From Phytoactinopolyspora endophytica (GTDB lineage: Bacteria; Actinomycetota; Actinomycetes; Jiangellales; Jiangellaceae): DNA of 11,859 bases. This document shows, piece by piece, positions 1-4,691 of the stretch; position 1 is the stretch's first letter, and the number at the start of each line of letters is the position of its first letter. Location: NCBI RefSeq assembly GCF_004138495.1, contig NZ_ML142871.1:6953-18811 (forward strand), written 5' to 3'. Both the position numbers and the translations under genes were made by a program. The notes under the pieces are model-generated. The model searched no databases and was not told where the DNA came from. It was given only the letters and a program-made list of their open reading frames with translations.

Positions 1-1
1 G

Positions 2-259
2 CAGCCATCCGAGCGGGTGGCCTGGAAGGTCGTCGAGGGTCCGGAGGAGTGGATCGGGACGACGATCGACTGGAATCTCCGCCAGGACGGCGATTACACG
101 ATCGTACTGTTCAAGCATCAGGGCTGGAAGGAGCCGGTGGAGTTCATGCACCACTGCAGCACCAAGTGGGCGACCTACCTGATGAGCCTCAAGTCGCTCG
201 TCGAGACCGGCAAAGGTGCGCCGTCTCCGCAGGACGTGCGGGTAGCCTTCCCGGACTGA
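2..259 (+). CDS. SRPBCC / AHSA1-type domain protein, C-terminal part (5' end outside window)
   Basis: The reading frame is open from base 2 to the TGA at 257-259, and the upstream codons continue in frame past the window edge, so the GTG at 17 is probably internal. The visible 85 residues include WKVVEGPEEWIGTTIDWNL, then a strand-rich stretch ending TIVLFKHQGW, then a C-terminal helix (residues WATYLMSLKSLVETG). This order of beta strands followed by a long C-terminal helix, with the W-K-V and F-x-H-x-GW spacing, is what I know from SRPBCC (START-like, polyketide-cyclase/AHSA1) proteins. These fold into a hydrophobic ligand pocket; many actinobacterial members have no known substrate. No specific ligand can be inferred. 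Codon use is normal for the window. The next gene starts 92 bp downstream on the same strand. Confidence 0.8.
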   Translation, partial: QPSERVAWKVVEGPEEWIGTTIDWNLRQDGDYTIVLFKHQGWKEPVEFMHHCSTKWATYLMSLKSLVETGKGAPSPQDVRVAFPD

Positions 260-315
260 CCGCAGACCGCTCTGCCGTCGCCAGTTCGCTCCTGTTCCAT
301 CATGTGAATCGCCCT

Positions 316-330
316 CTCGACACCGTCGAG
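316..330. other. Short hairpin between SRPBCC gene and methyltransferase
   Basis: CTCGAC and GTCGAG form a perfect 6-bp stem around a 3-nt ACC loop. It is flanked by two copies of GAATCG (306-311 and 332-337). No T-tract follows, so it is not a classic intrinsic terminator. It could slow transcription leaving the SRPBCC gene or be an operator for the methyltransferase 21 bp downstream. The structure is seen; the role is a guess. Confidence 0.35.
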
Positions 331-351
331 CGAATCGGGCAGTCTCGCTAT

Positions 352-1188
352 ATGAGTCAAAATGTCTCGCATAGTGACACGCGTCGCCGGTACACCCACG
401 GCCACGAACAAGCTACTTTGGCATCTCACGGGGCCAGGACGGCCGCCAACTCGGCGGCGTTTCTCCTCCCCGTGTTGGACCAGGGCATGAGTTTGCTCGA
501 CGTCGGGTGCGGCCCGGGGACGATCACACTCGATCTCGCGGAGCTCGTCGCGCCGGGGACTGTGGTGGGAATCGAGAACGTCGAAGAGCCCCTGAAAGCC
601 GCCAGGGCGGCCGCGGAGCGACGCGGGGACAGCCGGACCAGGTTCCAGGTGGGGGATGCGACGGACCTGCCGTTCGAGGATGACAGCTTCGACGTTGTGC
701 ATGCCCATCAGGTACTCCAGCACCTCACGGATCCGGTCCGTGCGCTTAAGGAGATGGCCCGGGTTTGCAAGCCTGGTGGGTGGATCGCTGCGCGTGACGC
801 CGACTACGCGGCGATGACGTGGTACCCCGAGGTGCCCGAACTCGACGAGTGGCGCCGTGTCTATCGAGCGGTCGCCCGAGCGAATGGTGCCGAGCCAGAC
901 GCTGCGCGCCGGATGCGGGCGTGGGCCACCGAGGCCGGGCTGACTGGCGCTCGGTACACCGCCAGCGTGTGGAACTACGCTGACGCCGAGATCTGCCACT
1001 GGTGGGGCTACAGCCAGGCAGATCGCCATGTCGGGCAAACCTTCGCCAACCAGGCGGCCGAGCAGGGCGTCACCGTCGCCGACCTCGACCGGATCGCAGC
1101 CGGGTGGCGTACCTGGGGTGATGCGCCGGATGCCTGGTTCGCCATCCTCCACGGTGAACTGCTCGCGCAAGCGCCACATCAGAGTTAG
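352..1188 (+). CDS. Class I SAM-dependent methyltransferase
   Basis: This 278-aa protein is a cytosolic Rossmann-fold methyltransferase of the UbiE/Methyltransf_11 type. Motif I LDVGCGPGT lies at residues 49-57, the acidic residue expected to hold the SAM ribose is E75 in GIENVEEPL, and motif II-like GDATDLPFEDDSFDVV spans about 101-116. A KEMARVCKPGGW motif (post-II/III) follows. The N-terminal SHSDTRRRYTHGH segment is a stretch I associate with a common actinobacterial subgroup of unknown substrate. The C-terminal part is rich in Trp and Tyr, which may form an acceptor pocket. The ORF is open back to 49, but the upstream part overlaps the SRPBCC gene in another frame and lacks motifs, so I start at ATG 352, where the family similarity begins. 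I see no SD before this ATG, so a leaderless mRNA is possible. The acceptor molecule cannot be named. Confidence 0.88.
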   Translation: MSQNVSHSDTRRRYTHGHEQATLASHGARTAANSAAFLLPVLDQGMSLLDVGCGPGTITLDLAELVAPGTVVGIENVEEPLKAARAAAERRGDSRTRFQVGDATDLPFEDDSFDVVHAHQVLQHLTDPVRALKEMARVCKPGGWIAARDADYAAMTWYPEVPELDEWRRVYRAVARANGAEPDAARRMRAWATEAGLTGARYTASVWNYADAEICHWWGYSQADRHVGQTFANQAAEQGVTVADLDRIAAGWRTWGDAPDAWFAILHGELLAQAPHQS

Positions 1189-1217
1189 TTGACATAATGT
1201 ACATTATCGGCGTTATG
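1189..1217 (+). promoter_or_regulatory. Consensus promoter with a 14-bp palindromic operator in its spacer
   Basis: TTGACA (1189-1194) is a perfect -35 hexamer. Seventeen bases later GTTATG (1212-1217) is a fair -10. The spacer begins with the perfect palindrome ATAATGTACATTAT (1194-1207), an A/T-rich island in GC-rich DNA. A dimeric repressor bound there would block RNA polymerase. The ATGTACAT core recalls PadR-like and some TetR-like sites, but the regulator is not identifiable. The promoter points right, toward the doubtful ORF at 1215 and the 3' end of the minus-strand phosphatase gene. Confidence 0.6.
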
Positions 1218-1334
1218 CGGAACTGCGCCGACCGGCTCGTACAGATCCTTGCCGACGGCGGTGCGACGCCGTCCCGCATTGCCAGCCAACCAGGACGGAC
1301 GTTGCGCCATGACGGTCAGGGGCGCGCCGGGTAA
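1215..1334 (+). CDS. Doubtful 39-aa ORF, possibly a gene remnant
   Basis: ATG 1215 opens a frame that encodes MRNCADRLVQILADGGA and continues to residue 39 before the TAA at 1332-1334. The first half reads like an amphipathic helix and a turn (DRLVQILADGG-ATPSRIA), the sort of start seen in small DNA-binding domains. The second half (from about residue 25) is Arg/Gly-rich and without order. The ATG lies inside the -10 hexamer of the strong promoter above, too close for normal initiation from it, and there is no SD. It also overlaps the last 19 bp of the phosphatase gene on the other strand. It may be a decayed regulator, a leader peptide or chance. I do not recognise it. Confidence 0.2.
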   Translation: MRNCADRLVQILADGGATPSRIASQPGRTLRHDGQGRAG

Positions 1335-2080
1335 TGCAGCGAAGCGAGCAGTTGGCTGTGCAGCATGGCGTTCGAATACAGGCCGCCGCCCTGATCGCTC
1401 GCACGTCCACCGGTTCGGTCAGTGAAACGGCCGCCGGCTTCCTCGACAAGGAGAACCCATGGCGCGTGATCCCATTTGTGGTAGCGCTCGACCAAGAAGG
1501 CATCGATCTCGCCGCGAACGAGCTCGACCAGCGGTAGAGGGCTCGCCGGTGCGCGAGCTGCACTCGGTGGGAGGCGAGCTCTGGACTCGTCGTCCAGAGC
1601 ATCAAGCACGGCATCAGCGAGCGTCGACGTCGTACTGACCTTGAGACGCCGCGTCTTGCTCTCCTCGCGTGGCCAGGACGACTCGAATGAACCGCCACCT
1701 CGGGTCGCCCACCAGCAGCGCCGCAGCGCAGGAGACGTGACGAGCGCGACCTCCGTGGTCCCTTGAACCTCCAGAGCAATGTGGATTCGCCAGTTCGGAT
1801 CACCCCGGCTGAAGAACCCGGTGCCATCGATCGGATCGAGGATCCAGACCCGATCGGACTCACCGAGCTGACCGAACTCCTCGCCGAGGAACGCGTCTTC
1901 GGGCCATGCCTCAGACAGCGTCTCCCGCAGCAAGCGCTCAACCGCCCGGTCGGCCTCGGTGACCGGCGTGCCGTCGGCCTTCAGCGTTGCGGAAACGCCA
2001 GCCTCGAAGTGAGCGAGCGCGAGTTTCGCCGCCAGGTCCGCGGTGTCGAACGCGAGTTGGAGATCGTCAACGCTGTCCAT
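1316..2080 (-). CDS. Inositol-monophosphatase-family phosphatase
   Basis: The 254-aa protein has the usual length and metal-site motifs of the IMPase/HisN/CysQ family of Mg-dependent, Li-sensitive phosphomonoesterases. G66-E67-E68 is the first acidic motif, DPIDGT at 82-87 supplies D82 and D85, and WDHAP at 203-207 supplies D204. T38/D44 in GTPVTEAD is the typical N-terminal metal-loop segment. After DPIDGT the family often has K/T-x-F; here the run is GFFSRG, close to the KNFVRG of HisN-type histidinol-phosphate phosphatases. Substrate could be histidinol phosphate, inositol phosphate or PAP; no his genes are near. The frame is open upstream to 2278, but family similarity starts at M 2080, and that upstream part would overlap the next gene's promoter. 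There is no SD; a -10-like TAGCGT lies 8 nt before this ATG, which suits leaderless translation. Confidence 0.85.
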   Translation of the reverse strand: MDSVDDLQLAFDTADLAAKLALAHFEAGVSATLKADGTPVTEADRAVERLLRETLSEAWPEDAFLGEEFGQLGESDRVWILDPIDGTGFFSRGDPNWRIHIALEVQGTTEVALVTSPALRRCWWATRGGGSFESSWPREESKTRRLKVSTTSTLADAVLDALDDESRARLPPSAARAPASPLPLVELVRGEIDAFLVERYHKWDHAPWVLLVEEAGGRFTDRTGGRASDQGGGLYSNAMLHSQLLASLHYPARP

Positions 2081-2083
2081 CGC

Positions 2084-2100
2084 GGCTGACGCTATCAGCC
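2084..2100 (-). promoter_or_regulatory. Phosphatase promoter -10 inside an inverted repeat
   Basis: On the minus strand TAGCGT (2094-2089) fits the actinobacterial TAnnnT -10 and ends 8 nt before the phosphatase ATG, so the transcript would begin at or next to the start codon. The hexamer sits between the arms of a perfect repeat GGCTGA-N5-TCAGCC (2084-2089 / 2095-2100). No good -35 is visible 17-18 bp upstream. A repressor or activator site overlapping the -10 is plausible but unproven. Confidence 0.4.
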
Positions 2101-2166
2101 CAGTCCCCTGCTCCTCGTTCGACAGACCGGTCAGGAATCGAGAAGCCTCCGTGACCGAGCCGCACC

Positions 2167-2207
2167 TAGTGTGACCTCCAAAGACATCACGTTGACTCAA
2201 TGGAGGT
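2167..2207 (+). promoter_or_regulatory. -10-like TAGTGT and SD-complementary repeat before the F420-type gene
   Basis: TAGTGT (2167-2172) matches TAnnnT but has no clear -35. ACCTCCA (2174-2180) is the exact reverse complement of TGGAGGT (2201-2207), which contains the SD of the next gene; the 20-nt loop between them includes TTGACT (2192-2197). If transcription starts at or before 2174, the SD can be hidden in a 7-bp stem. If it starts near 2179, as the -10 spacing predicts, most of the left arm is not transcribed and the repeat would act only as DNA. Confidence 0.4.
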
Positions 2208-2211
2208 AGAC

Positions 2212-2685
2212 ATGACGAGGAATCAGCAGGCTGACAAGCGCGGAGGGCGCAAGCCCGGCACACCCGGGGCATTCTCACGGTGGATGCAGCGGACGATGAA
2301 CGCTCGTACGAACCGAAAGATCCGACGTGGCCGCGGCACGTTCATGGGCATGGACGTACTGATCCTGAACACGGTGGGTCGCCGAAGCGGACAGCCGCGG
2401 GAGACGCCCCTGGCGTGGTTCGCCGACGGCGAGGATGCCTGGCTGGTCGTCGCCTCAGGCGGTGGGAGCCACAGTCCGGCCTGGCACGTCAATTTGATGA
2501 CGCACCCCGACCAGGCATCGATCGAACTGCCCGGCCGCGATGCCACGCCGGTGACGCCGCACCAGCTCGACGGCACCGACCGTGAGCAGGCATGGCAGCT
2601 CATCGCCGCCTCCCAGCCCCGCATCGCGAAGTACCAAAGCAAATCTGACCGGGAGTACCCGGTGATCCGACTCACACCGCGGTGA
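2212..2685 (+). CDS. Deazaflavin (F420)-dependent nitroreductase-family protein (Ddn-like, DUF385)
   Basis: The 157-aa protein matches the small split-barrel family that includes mycobacterial Ddn. It has the NTVGRRSGQPRETPLAW block at 53-69, then ASGGGSHSPAWHVNLM at 81-96, and a Y-P-V-I-R end. In the family these segments bind the F420 phosphates and the deazaflavin ring, and members reduce quinones or nitroimidazoles or have F420 oxidase activity. The N-terminal 40 residues are basic (RNRKIRRGRG region) with an amphipathic helix, as in membrane-associated Ddn proteins. I chose ATG 2212 because GGAGG at 2202-2206 lies 5 nt before it; the ATG at 2200 overlaps that SD. It is divergent from the phosphatase (131 bp) and 31 bp from the rhodanese gene, which has its own promoter. 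F420 use implies an F420-producing host. The true substrate is unknown. Confidence 0.88.
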   Translation: MTRNQQADKRGGRKPGTPGAFSRWMQRTMNARTNRKIRRGRGTFMGMDVLILNTVGRRSGQPRETPLAWFADGEDAWLVVASGGGSHSPAWHVNLMTHPDQASIELPGRDATPVTPHQLDGTDREQAWQLIAASQPRIAKYQSKSDREYPVIRLTPR

Positions 2686-2710
2686 CTGCGTACACCGTGG
2701 TGGCTAGTGT
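2682..2710 (+). promoter_or_regulatory. Leaderless-type promoter of the rhodanese gene
   Basis: GTGACT (2682-2687) as -35, a 17-bp spacer and TAGTGT (2705-2710) as -10 place the transcription start about 6-7 nt downstream, at the A of ATG 2717. No SD precedes that ATG, which agrees with a leaderless mRNA. The -35 overlaps the TGA stop of the F420-type gene. The same CTAGTGTG octamer occurs at 2166-2173 before that gene, so the two may share a sigma factor. Confidence 0.6.
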
Positions 2711-2716
2711 GCCCTC

Positions 2717-3160
2717 ATGACGACAACTTCCAGTGGCCCTTCCCCGTCGACTCGCCAGGAGTTCGCGGGTTCGGCAGTGTCGGCCACGCCCGCCGCGGAC
2801 CGTTACCAGGCGGAGGCCCATTTCACCTCGTTGCTGGCCTTCGAGACGGACTGCTGGGATGTGCACGACGCCATCAGCCGTGACGTTCGTGACTTCGTCC
2901 TGCTCGACGTCCGCAGTCCGGAGCTCTTCGCCGCCGGGCACCTTCCCGGTGCTCTGAGCCTGCCCCACGGACGGATCGTCGAGCGGAACCTTGCGACATA
3001 CCCGGCGGACACGTTGTTCGTCGTCTATTGCGCCGGGCCGCACTGCAATGGTGCTGACAAAGCTGCCGTGCGGCTCGCGCGGCTCGGCCGGCCTGTGAAG
3101 AAGATGATCGGTGGTGTCACGGGCTGGCTCGACGAGGGGTTCGAGCTAGTTCGATCGTGA
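2717..3160 (+). CDS. Rhodanese-like domain protein
   Basis: A single-domain 147-aa rhodanese. FVLLDVRSPELFAAGHLPGA (60-79) is the standard DVR-x-E-x-GH-PGA motif, and VVYCAGPHCNG (102-112) is the active-site loop with C105 as the persulfide-carrying cysteine. A second Cys, C110, lies inside the loop, a layout I know from a subgroup with CxGPxCNxS/A loops. The C-terminal KKMIGGVTGWLDEG (about 127-140) is the usual closing helix. The first 30 residues are Ser/Thr/Pro/Ala-rich and probably disordered; there is no signal peptide, so it is cytosolic. Likely role is sulfur transfer or thiol/persulfide handling; the loop is not the CxxxxR of classic thiosulfate:cyanide transferases. The two loop cysteines could form a disulfide or help transfer persulfide. 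The gene converges with the small minus-strand gene, 18 bp between stops. Confidence 0.88.
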   Translation: MTTTSSGPSPSTRQEFAGSAVSATPAADRYQAEAHFTSLLAFETDCWDVHDAISRDVRDFVLLDVRSPELFAAGHLPGALSLPHGRIVERNLATYPADTLFVVYCAGPHCNGADKAAVRLARLGRPVKKMIGGVTGWLDEGFELVRS

Positions 3161-3178
3161 GGTGTCGTTAGACGTCAG

Positions 3179-3340
3179 TCATTCACCCCAGTCGTCAAAC
3201 GACCAAGCGGGTTCGACCATCTCGGTGCCGCCGGGACCGATCTGTACGATCTCGTTCCCGTGCCGCTCGATGGGTCTCACCAGCCAGCTGTGGTTCTGTG
3301 CGTTCCAGGTCAACACGTACTCCGTGTCCCGGCGCAACAT
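3179..3340 (-). CDS. 53-aa Trp-rich small protein of unknown function
   Basis: Minus-strand ATG (3340-3338) has a strong SD, GGGAGGG (3353-3347), at a 6-nt spacing, and the frame runs 53 codons to TGA. The peptide begins MLRRDTEYVLTWNAQNHSW, then LVRPIERHGNEIVQIGPGG, and ends EPAWSFDDWGE. It has four Trp, alternating polar and hydrophobic residues that suggest a small beta-sheet, a charged acidic tail, and no signal peptide or membrane segment. Third codon positions are mostly G/C, as in neighbouring real genes. I do not recognise a family. It converges on the rhodanese gene and shares a 395-bp divergent region with the hemerythrin gene. Small Trp-rich proteins of this kind are often conserved but uncharacterised in actinobacteria; whether this one is needs a search. 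SD and composition make it likely real. Confidence 0.7.
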   Translation of the reverse strand: MLRRDTEYVLTWNAQNHSWLVRPIERHGNEIVQIGPGGTEMVEPAWSFDDWGE

Positions 3341-3360
3341 TTGCTACCCTCCCGTATCCC

Positions 3361-3382
3361 CCGTCGCATCGTGTGGCGACGG
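3361..3382 (-). promoter_or_regulatory. Stem-loop in the leader of the 53-aa gene
   Basis: CCGTCGC (3361-3367) and GCGACGG (3376-3382) form a perfect 7-bp GC-rich stem with an 8-nt loop. In the minus-strand transcript it would sit 7 nt upstream of the SD. A TAGTGG -10-like hexamer lies at 3393-3388 on the minus strand, which would put the transcription start close to the hairpin, so whether the whole stem is transcribed is unclear. Confidence 0.4.
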
Positions 3383-3444
3383 ACACTCCACTAGCGATGC
3401 TCGCCCCACGCCGCCTGCGCTGCAACGCAACGTGAACCTGCATT

Positions 3445-3532
3445 CTGGCATCGTGCCAGGTCAACGAGATGTTGTTGACCGGTACTGCGAAGAAATGTCC
3501 GTTCAGTCGGTATCTGATACCAACCGAACGGA
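3445..3532. repeat. Cluster of three inverted repeats in the divergent intergenic region
   Basis: Three symmetric elements lie in 88 bp. First, CTGGCA-TCG-TGCCAG (3445-3459), 6-bp arms. Second, GGTCAAC-N8-GTTGACC (3459-3480), 7-bp arms, sharing one base with the first. Third, a 35-bp near-perfect palindrome (3498-3532) with 17-nt arms, 15 of 17 pairs matched, centred on T3515; its inner core is GGTATCTGATACC and its outer ends TCCGTTC and GAACGGA. No T-tract follows on either strand. They could be operators for one or more dimeric regulators of the flanking divergent genes, or a folded RNA. The symmetry is directly visible; the function is not. Confidence 0.6.
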
Positions 3533-3663
3533 TGAGCCTCAGGCAGGAAACACGTCGTGGTTCGCAGACTCGGTAGGCGGCCGGGCCATCATCCGACTCC
3601 CCCGGCATTCGCCGGTGTCGAGGCTGGGCCGCTGTAGGCGACGGCGGCGATCGGCGTGAGCTC
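3533..3663. other. Non-coding stretch of the 395-bp divergent region
   Basis: This part of the gap between the 53-aa gene and the hemerythrin gene holds no ORF with an SD or recognisable motifs. One short hairpin is visible, CCGGC-ATTC-GCCGG (3602-3615). The + frame that is open from 3162 to 3659 crosses this region, but it gives Cys/Arg/Ser-rich low-order sequence and is antisense to the 53-aa gene, so I do not treat it as coding. Confidence 0.45.
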
Positions 3664-3694
3664 TTGACATCAACATTTGTTGAGGTTTTAGCGT
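3664..3694 (+). promoter_or_regulatory. Hemerythrin-gene promoter with an ArsR-like operator
   Basis: TTGACA (3664-3669) is a perfect -35; -10 candidates are TTTAGC (3687-3692, 17-bp spacer) and TAGCGT (3689-3694, 19-bp spacer). The spacer starts with the perfect repeat TCAACA-TT-TGTTGA (3670-3683). With the preceding A it reads ATCAA-N6-TTGA, which fits the classic ArsR operator ATCAA-N6-TTGAT at 9 of 10 positions. This predicts repression by an ArsR/SmtB-type metal or redox sensor, but no such gene is in the window. Confidence 0.6.
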
Positions 3695-3735
3695 GAGGAG
3701 AAACTGCCGAGAAATGACGAGAAGAGAGACTGAGC

Positions 3736-4311
3736 ATGTCTGATGCACCCAGCACAGCAGCGACGCCAGACGGATCCGAAGCGCCCCAGTCCGTTCCCGG
3801 CGCCGACCGGATCACGGCGTTCGGCGATTTCCTCGTCCAGATCCACGGATGGTTGCGTGAGGAACTGGAGACGGTACGACATGAGGTCGACGAGTTCGTG
3901 GCCGGACACGGCGCGCCCCCGGAGACCGGCCGCACTCCCCCGACCCTCACCCTCGAACTGCGTAAGCACTGCTTGCAGTTCTGTGAAGGTCTGCACCACC
4001 ACCACTCCGGTGAGGACTCGCTGCTCTTCCCGGCGCTGAGAGAAGACTTCCCCGAGCTGGCGCCGACGATCGCCAGACTTCAGGAGCAGCACGTCACCAT
4101 CGGCAAGCTCCTCGAAGAGTTCGAGTCGGTCCTTTCAGAGGTCGACAGCACGGAACCGGCACGCGTGCAGTCAGAGCTGGCGCGGCTGTCATCCGAGCTC
4201 GAGGCCCATCTTGACAACGAGGAGTCACAACTGGTGGAGGCGATGAACTCGATGCCACAGGAGCGGGTGGACGCGCTCATAGCGGCCTCCGCCGCCGACG
4301 ACGAGAGCTAG
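3736..4311 (+). CDS. Hemerythrin-like (HHE) domain protein
   Basis: The 191-aa protein is a four-helix bundle of the HHE cation-binding type. Candidate di-iron ligands, in order, are H37 (QIHGWLREEL), H90 and D94/E93 (GLHHHHSGEDSLLFP), H119 (LQEQHVTI), H158 and E162 (EAHLDNEESQL). The HSGEDSLLFPAL block is diagnostic. H78 may also contribute. The first 25 residues are Ser/Pro/Ala-rich linker. There is no signal peptide or membrane segment, so it is cytosolic. Family members bind O2 or NO, store iron or protect against oxidative and nitrosative stress; no fused regulatory domain is present to tell which. A His run (87-90) is unusual and might bind metal on its own. The SD is weak (GAGAG about 9 nt upstream of ATG 3736), but the start fits the promoter at 3664. 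Confidence 0.9.
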   Translation: MSDAPSTAATPDGSEAPQSVPGADRITAFGDFLVQIHGWLREELETVRHEVDEFVAGHGAPPETGRTPPTLTLELRKHCLQFCEGLHHHHSGEDSLLFPALREDFPELAPTIARLQEQHVTIGKLLEEFESVLSEVDSTEPARVQSELARLSSELEAHLDNEESQLVEAMNSMPQERVDALIAASAADDES

Positions 4312-4336
4312 TCTCCGCCTCGACATCCTTAAGATG

Positions 4337-4361
4337 CCGGGACGCTCAGGACTGGTCCCGG
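4337..4361. terminator. Possible bidirectional terminator hairpin between convergent genes
   Basis: CCGGGAC (4337-4343) and GTCCCGG (4355-4361) form a perfect 7-bp stem with an 11-nt loop, located just after the hemerythrin stop and spanning the stop of the convergent minus-strand small gene. It lacks a T-tract, so as an intrinsic terminator it is weak; GC-rich hairpins without a U-run do occur in actinobacteria. Confidence 0.4.
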
Positions 4362-4576
4362 TACTTCGGGACGTCGGGTGCCTCATCCAAATCGGCAAGG
4401 TCGTGACCAGGGGCGTCCGAGCTGACACCCATCCCGCTGACCGGCCGCTGTGTGTGCACGAGGCCGTCTTGCGCTTCCTGTTCCCGCAGCGCCTGGTCGG
4501 TGGTCCGCTCCCGGTCGATCTCCCGGGGATCTTCACCCGCCGTCGGCTGTTCCTTGGTTCGCCGGTCTTCAGCCAT
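4346..4576 (-). CDS. 76-aa highly hydrophilic protein of unknown function
   Basis: From ATG 4576 the minus strand encodes MAEDRRTKEQPTAGEDPREI and onward through RERTTDQALREQEAQDGLVH to a YRDQS end. It is dominated by D, E, R, Q and T, has almost no hydrophobic core and no membrane segment, and is probably disordered or a short helix. The order of its charged blocks looks protein-like, and I favour coding on this strand over the + frame at 4334-4717, whose translation is Arg/Pro-rich without motifs. The frame is open to 4624, but the extra residues (RLVRLVVVNRG) are unlike the rest. There is no clear SD; a TATGTG hexamer 7 nt upstream might serve a leaderless start. Function unknown. It converges on the hemerythrin gene, 34 bp between ORF ends. 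Confidence 0.5.
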   Translation of the reverse strand: MAEDRRTKEQPTAGEDPREIDRERTTDQALREQEAQDGLVHTQRPVSGMGVSSDAPGHDLADLDEAPDVPKYRDQS

Positions 4577-4691
4577 GTCAGACCACATACCCCGATTCAC
4601 GACGACGAGACGTACGAGACGCATCGGGCCCGCGACAGATTTCCGGCCAGTGCCAGTCCGGTTCCGGATCGCGCACGACCGGCAATTCGAT

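Noticed and set aside
49..351. In-frame N-terminal extension of the methyltransferase of about 101 residues
   Set aside because: It overlaps the SRPBCC gene in a different frame, is Arg/Pro/Gly-rich without motifs, and family similarity begins at the ATG at 352.
175..1179. 334-aa minus-strand open frame antisense to the methyltransferase
   Set aside because: Arg/Pro/Val-rich shadow sequence without motifs; the + strand has clear SAM-binding motifs.
1213..1941. 242-aa minus-strand open frame overlapping the phosphatase in another frame
   Set aside because: Ser/Arg-rich low-order sequence; the phosphatase frame has the metal-binding motifs.
2081..2278. N-terminal extension of the phosphatase frame, up to 66 residues
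   Set aside because: Cys/Arg-rich, overlaps the divergent promoter region and the start of the F420-type gene, and IMPase similarity begins at 2080.
3498..3532. Intrinsic terminator or mobile-element end at the 35-bp palindrome
   Set aside because: No T-tract on either strand, no transposase or integrase nearby, and no second copy or target duplication seen in the window.
3162..3659. 165-aa + strand open frame over the intergenic region
   Set aside because: Antisense to the 53-aa gene with strong SD, no SD of its own, Cys/Ser/Arg-rich without motifs.
3195..3950. 251-aa minus-strand frame over the divergent region and hemerythrin start
   Set aside because: No motifs, overlaps the HHE gene and its promoter; looks like a GC-rich shadow frame.
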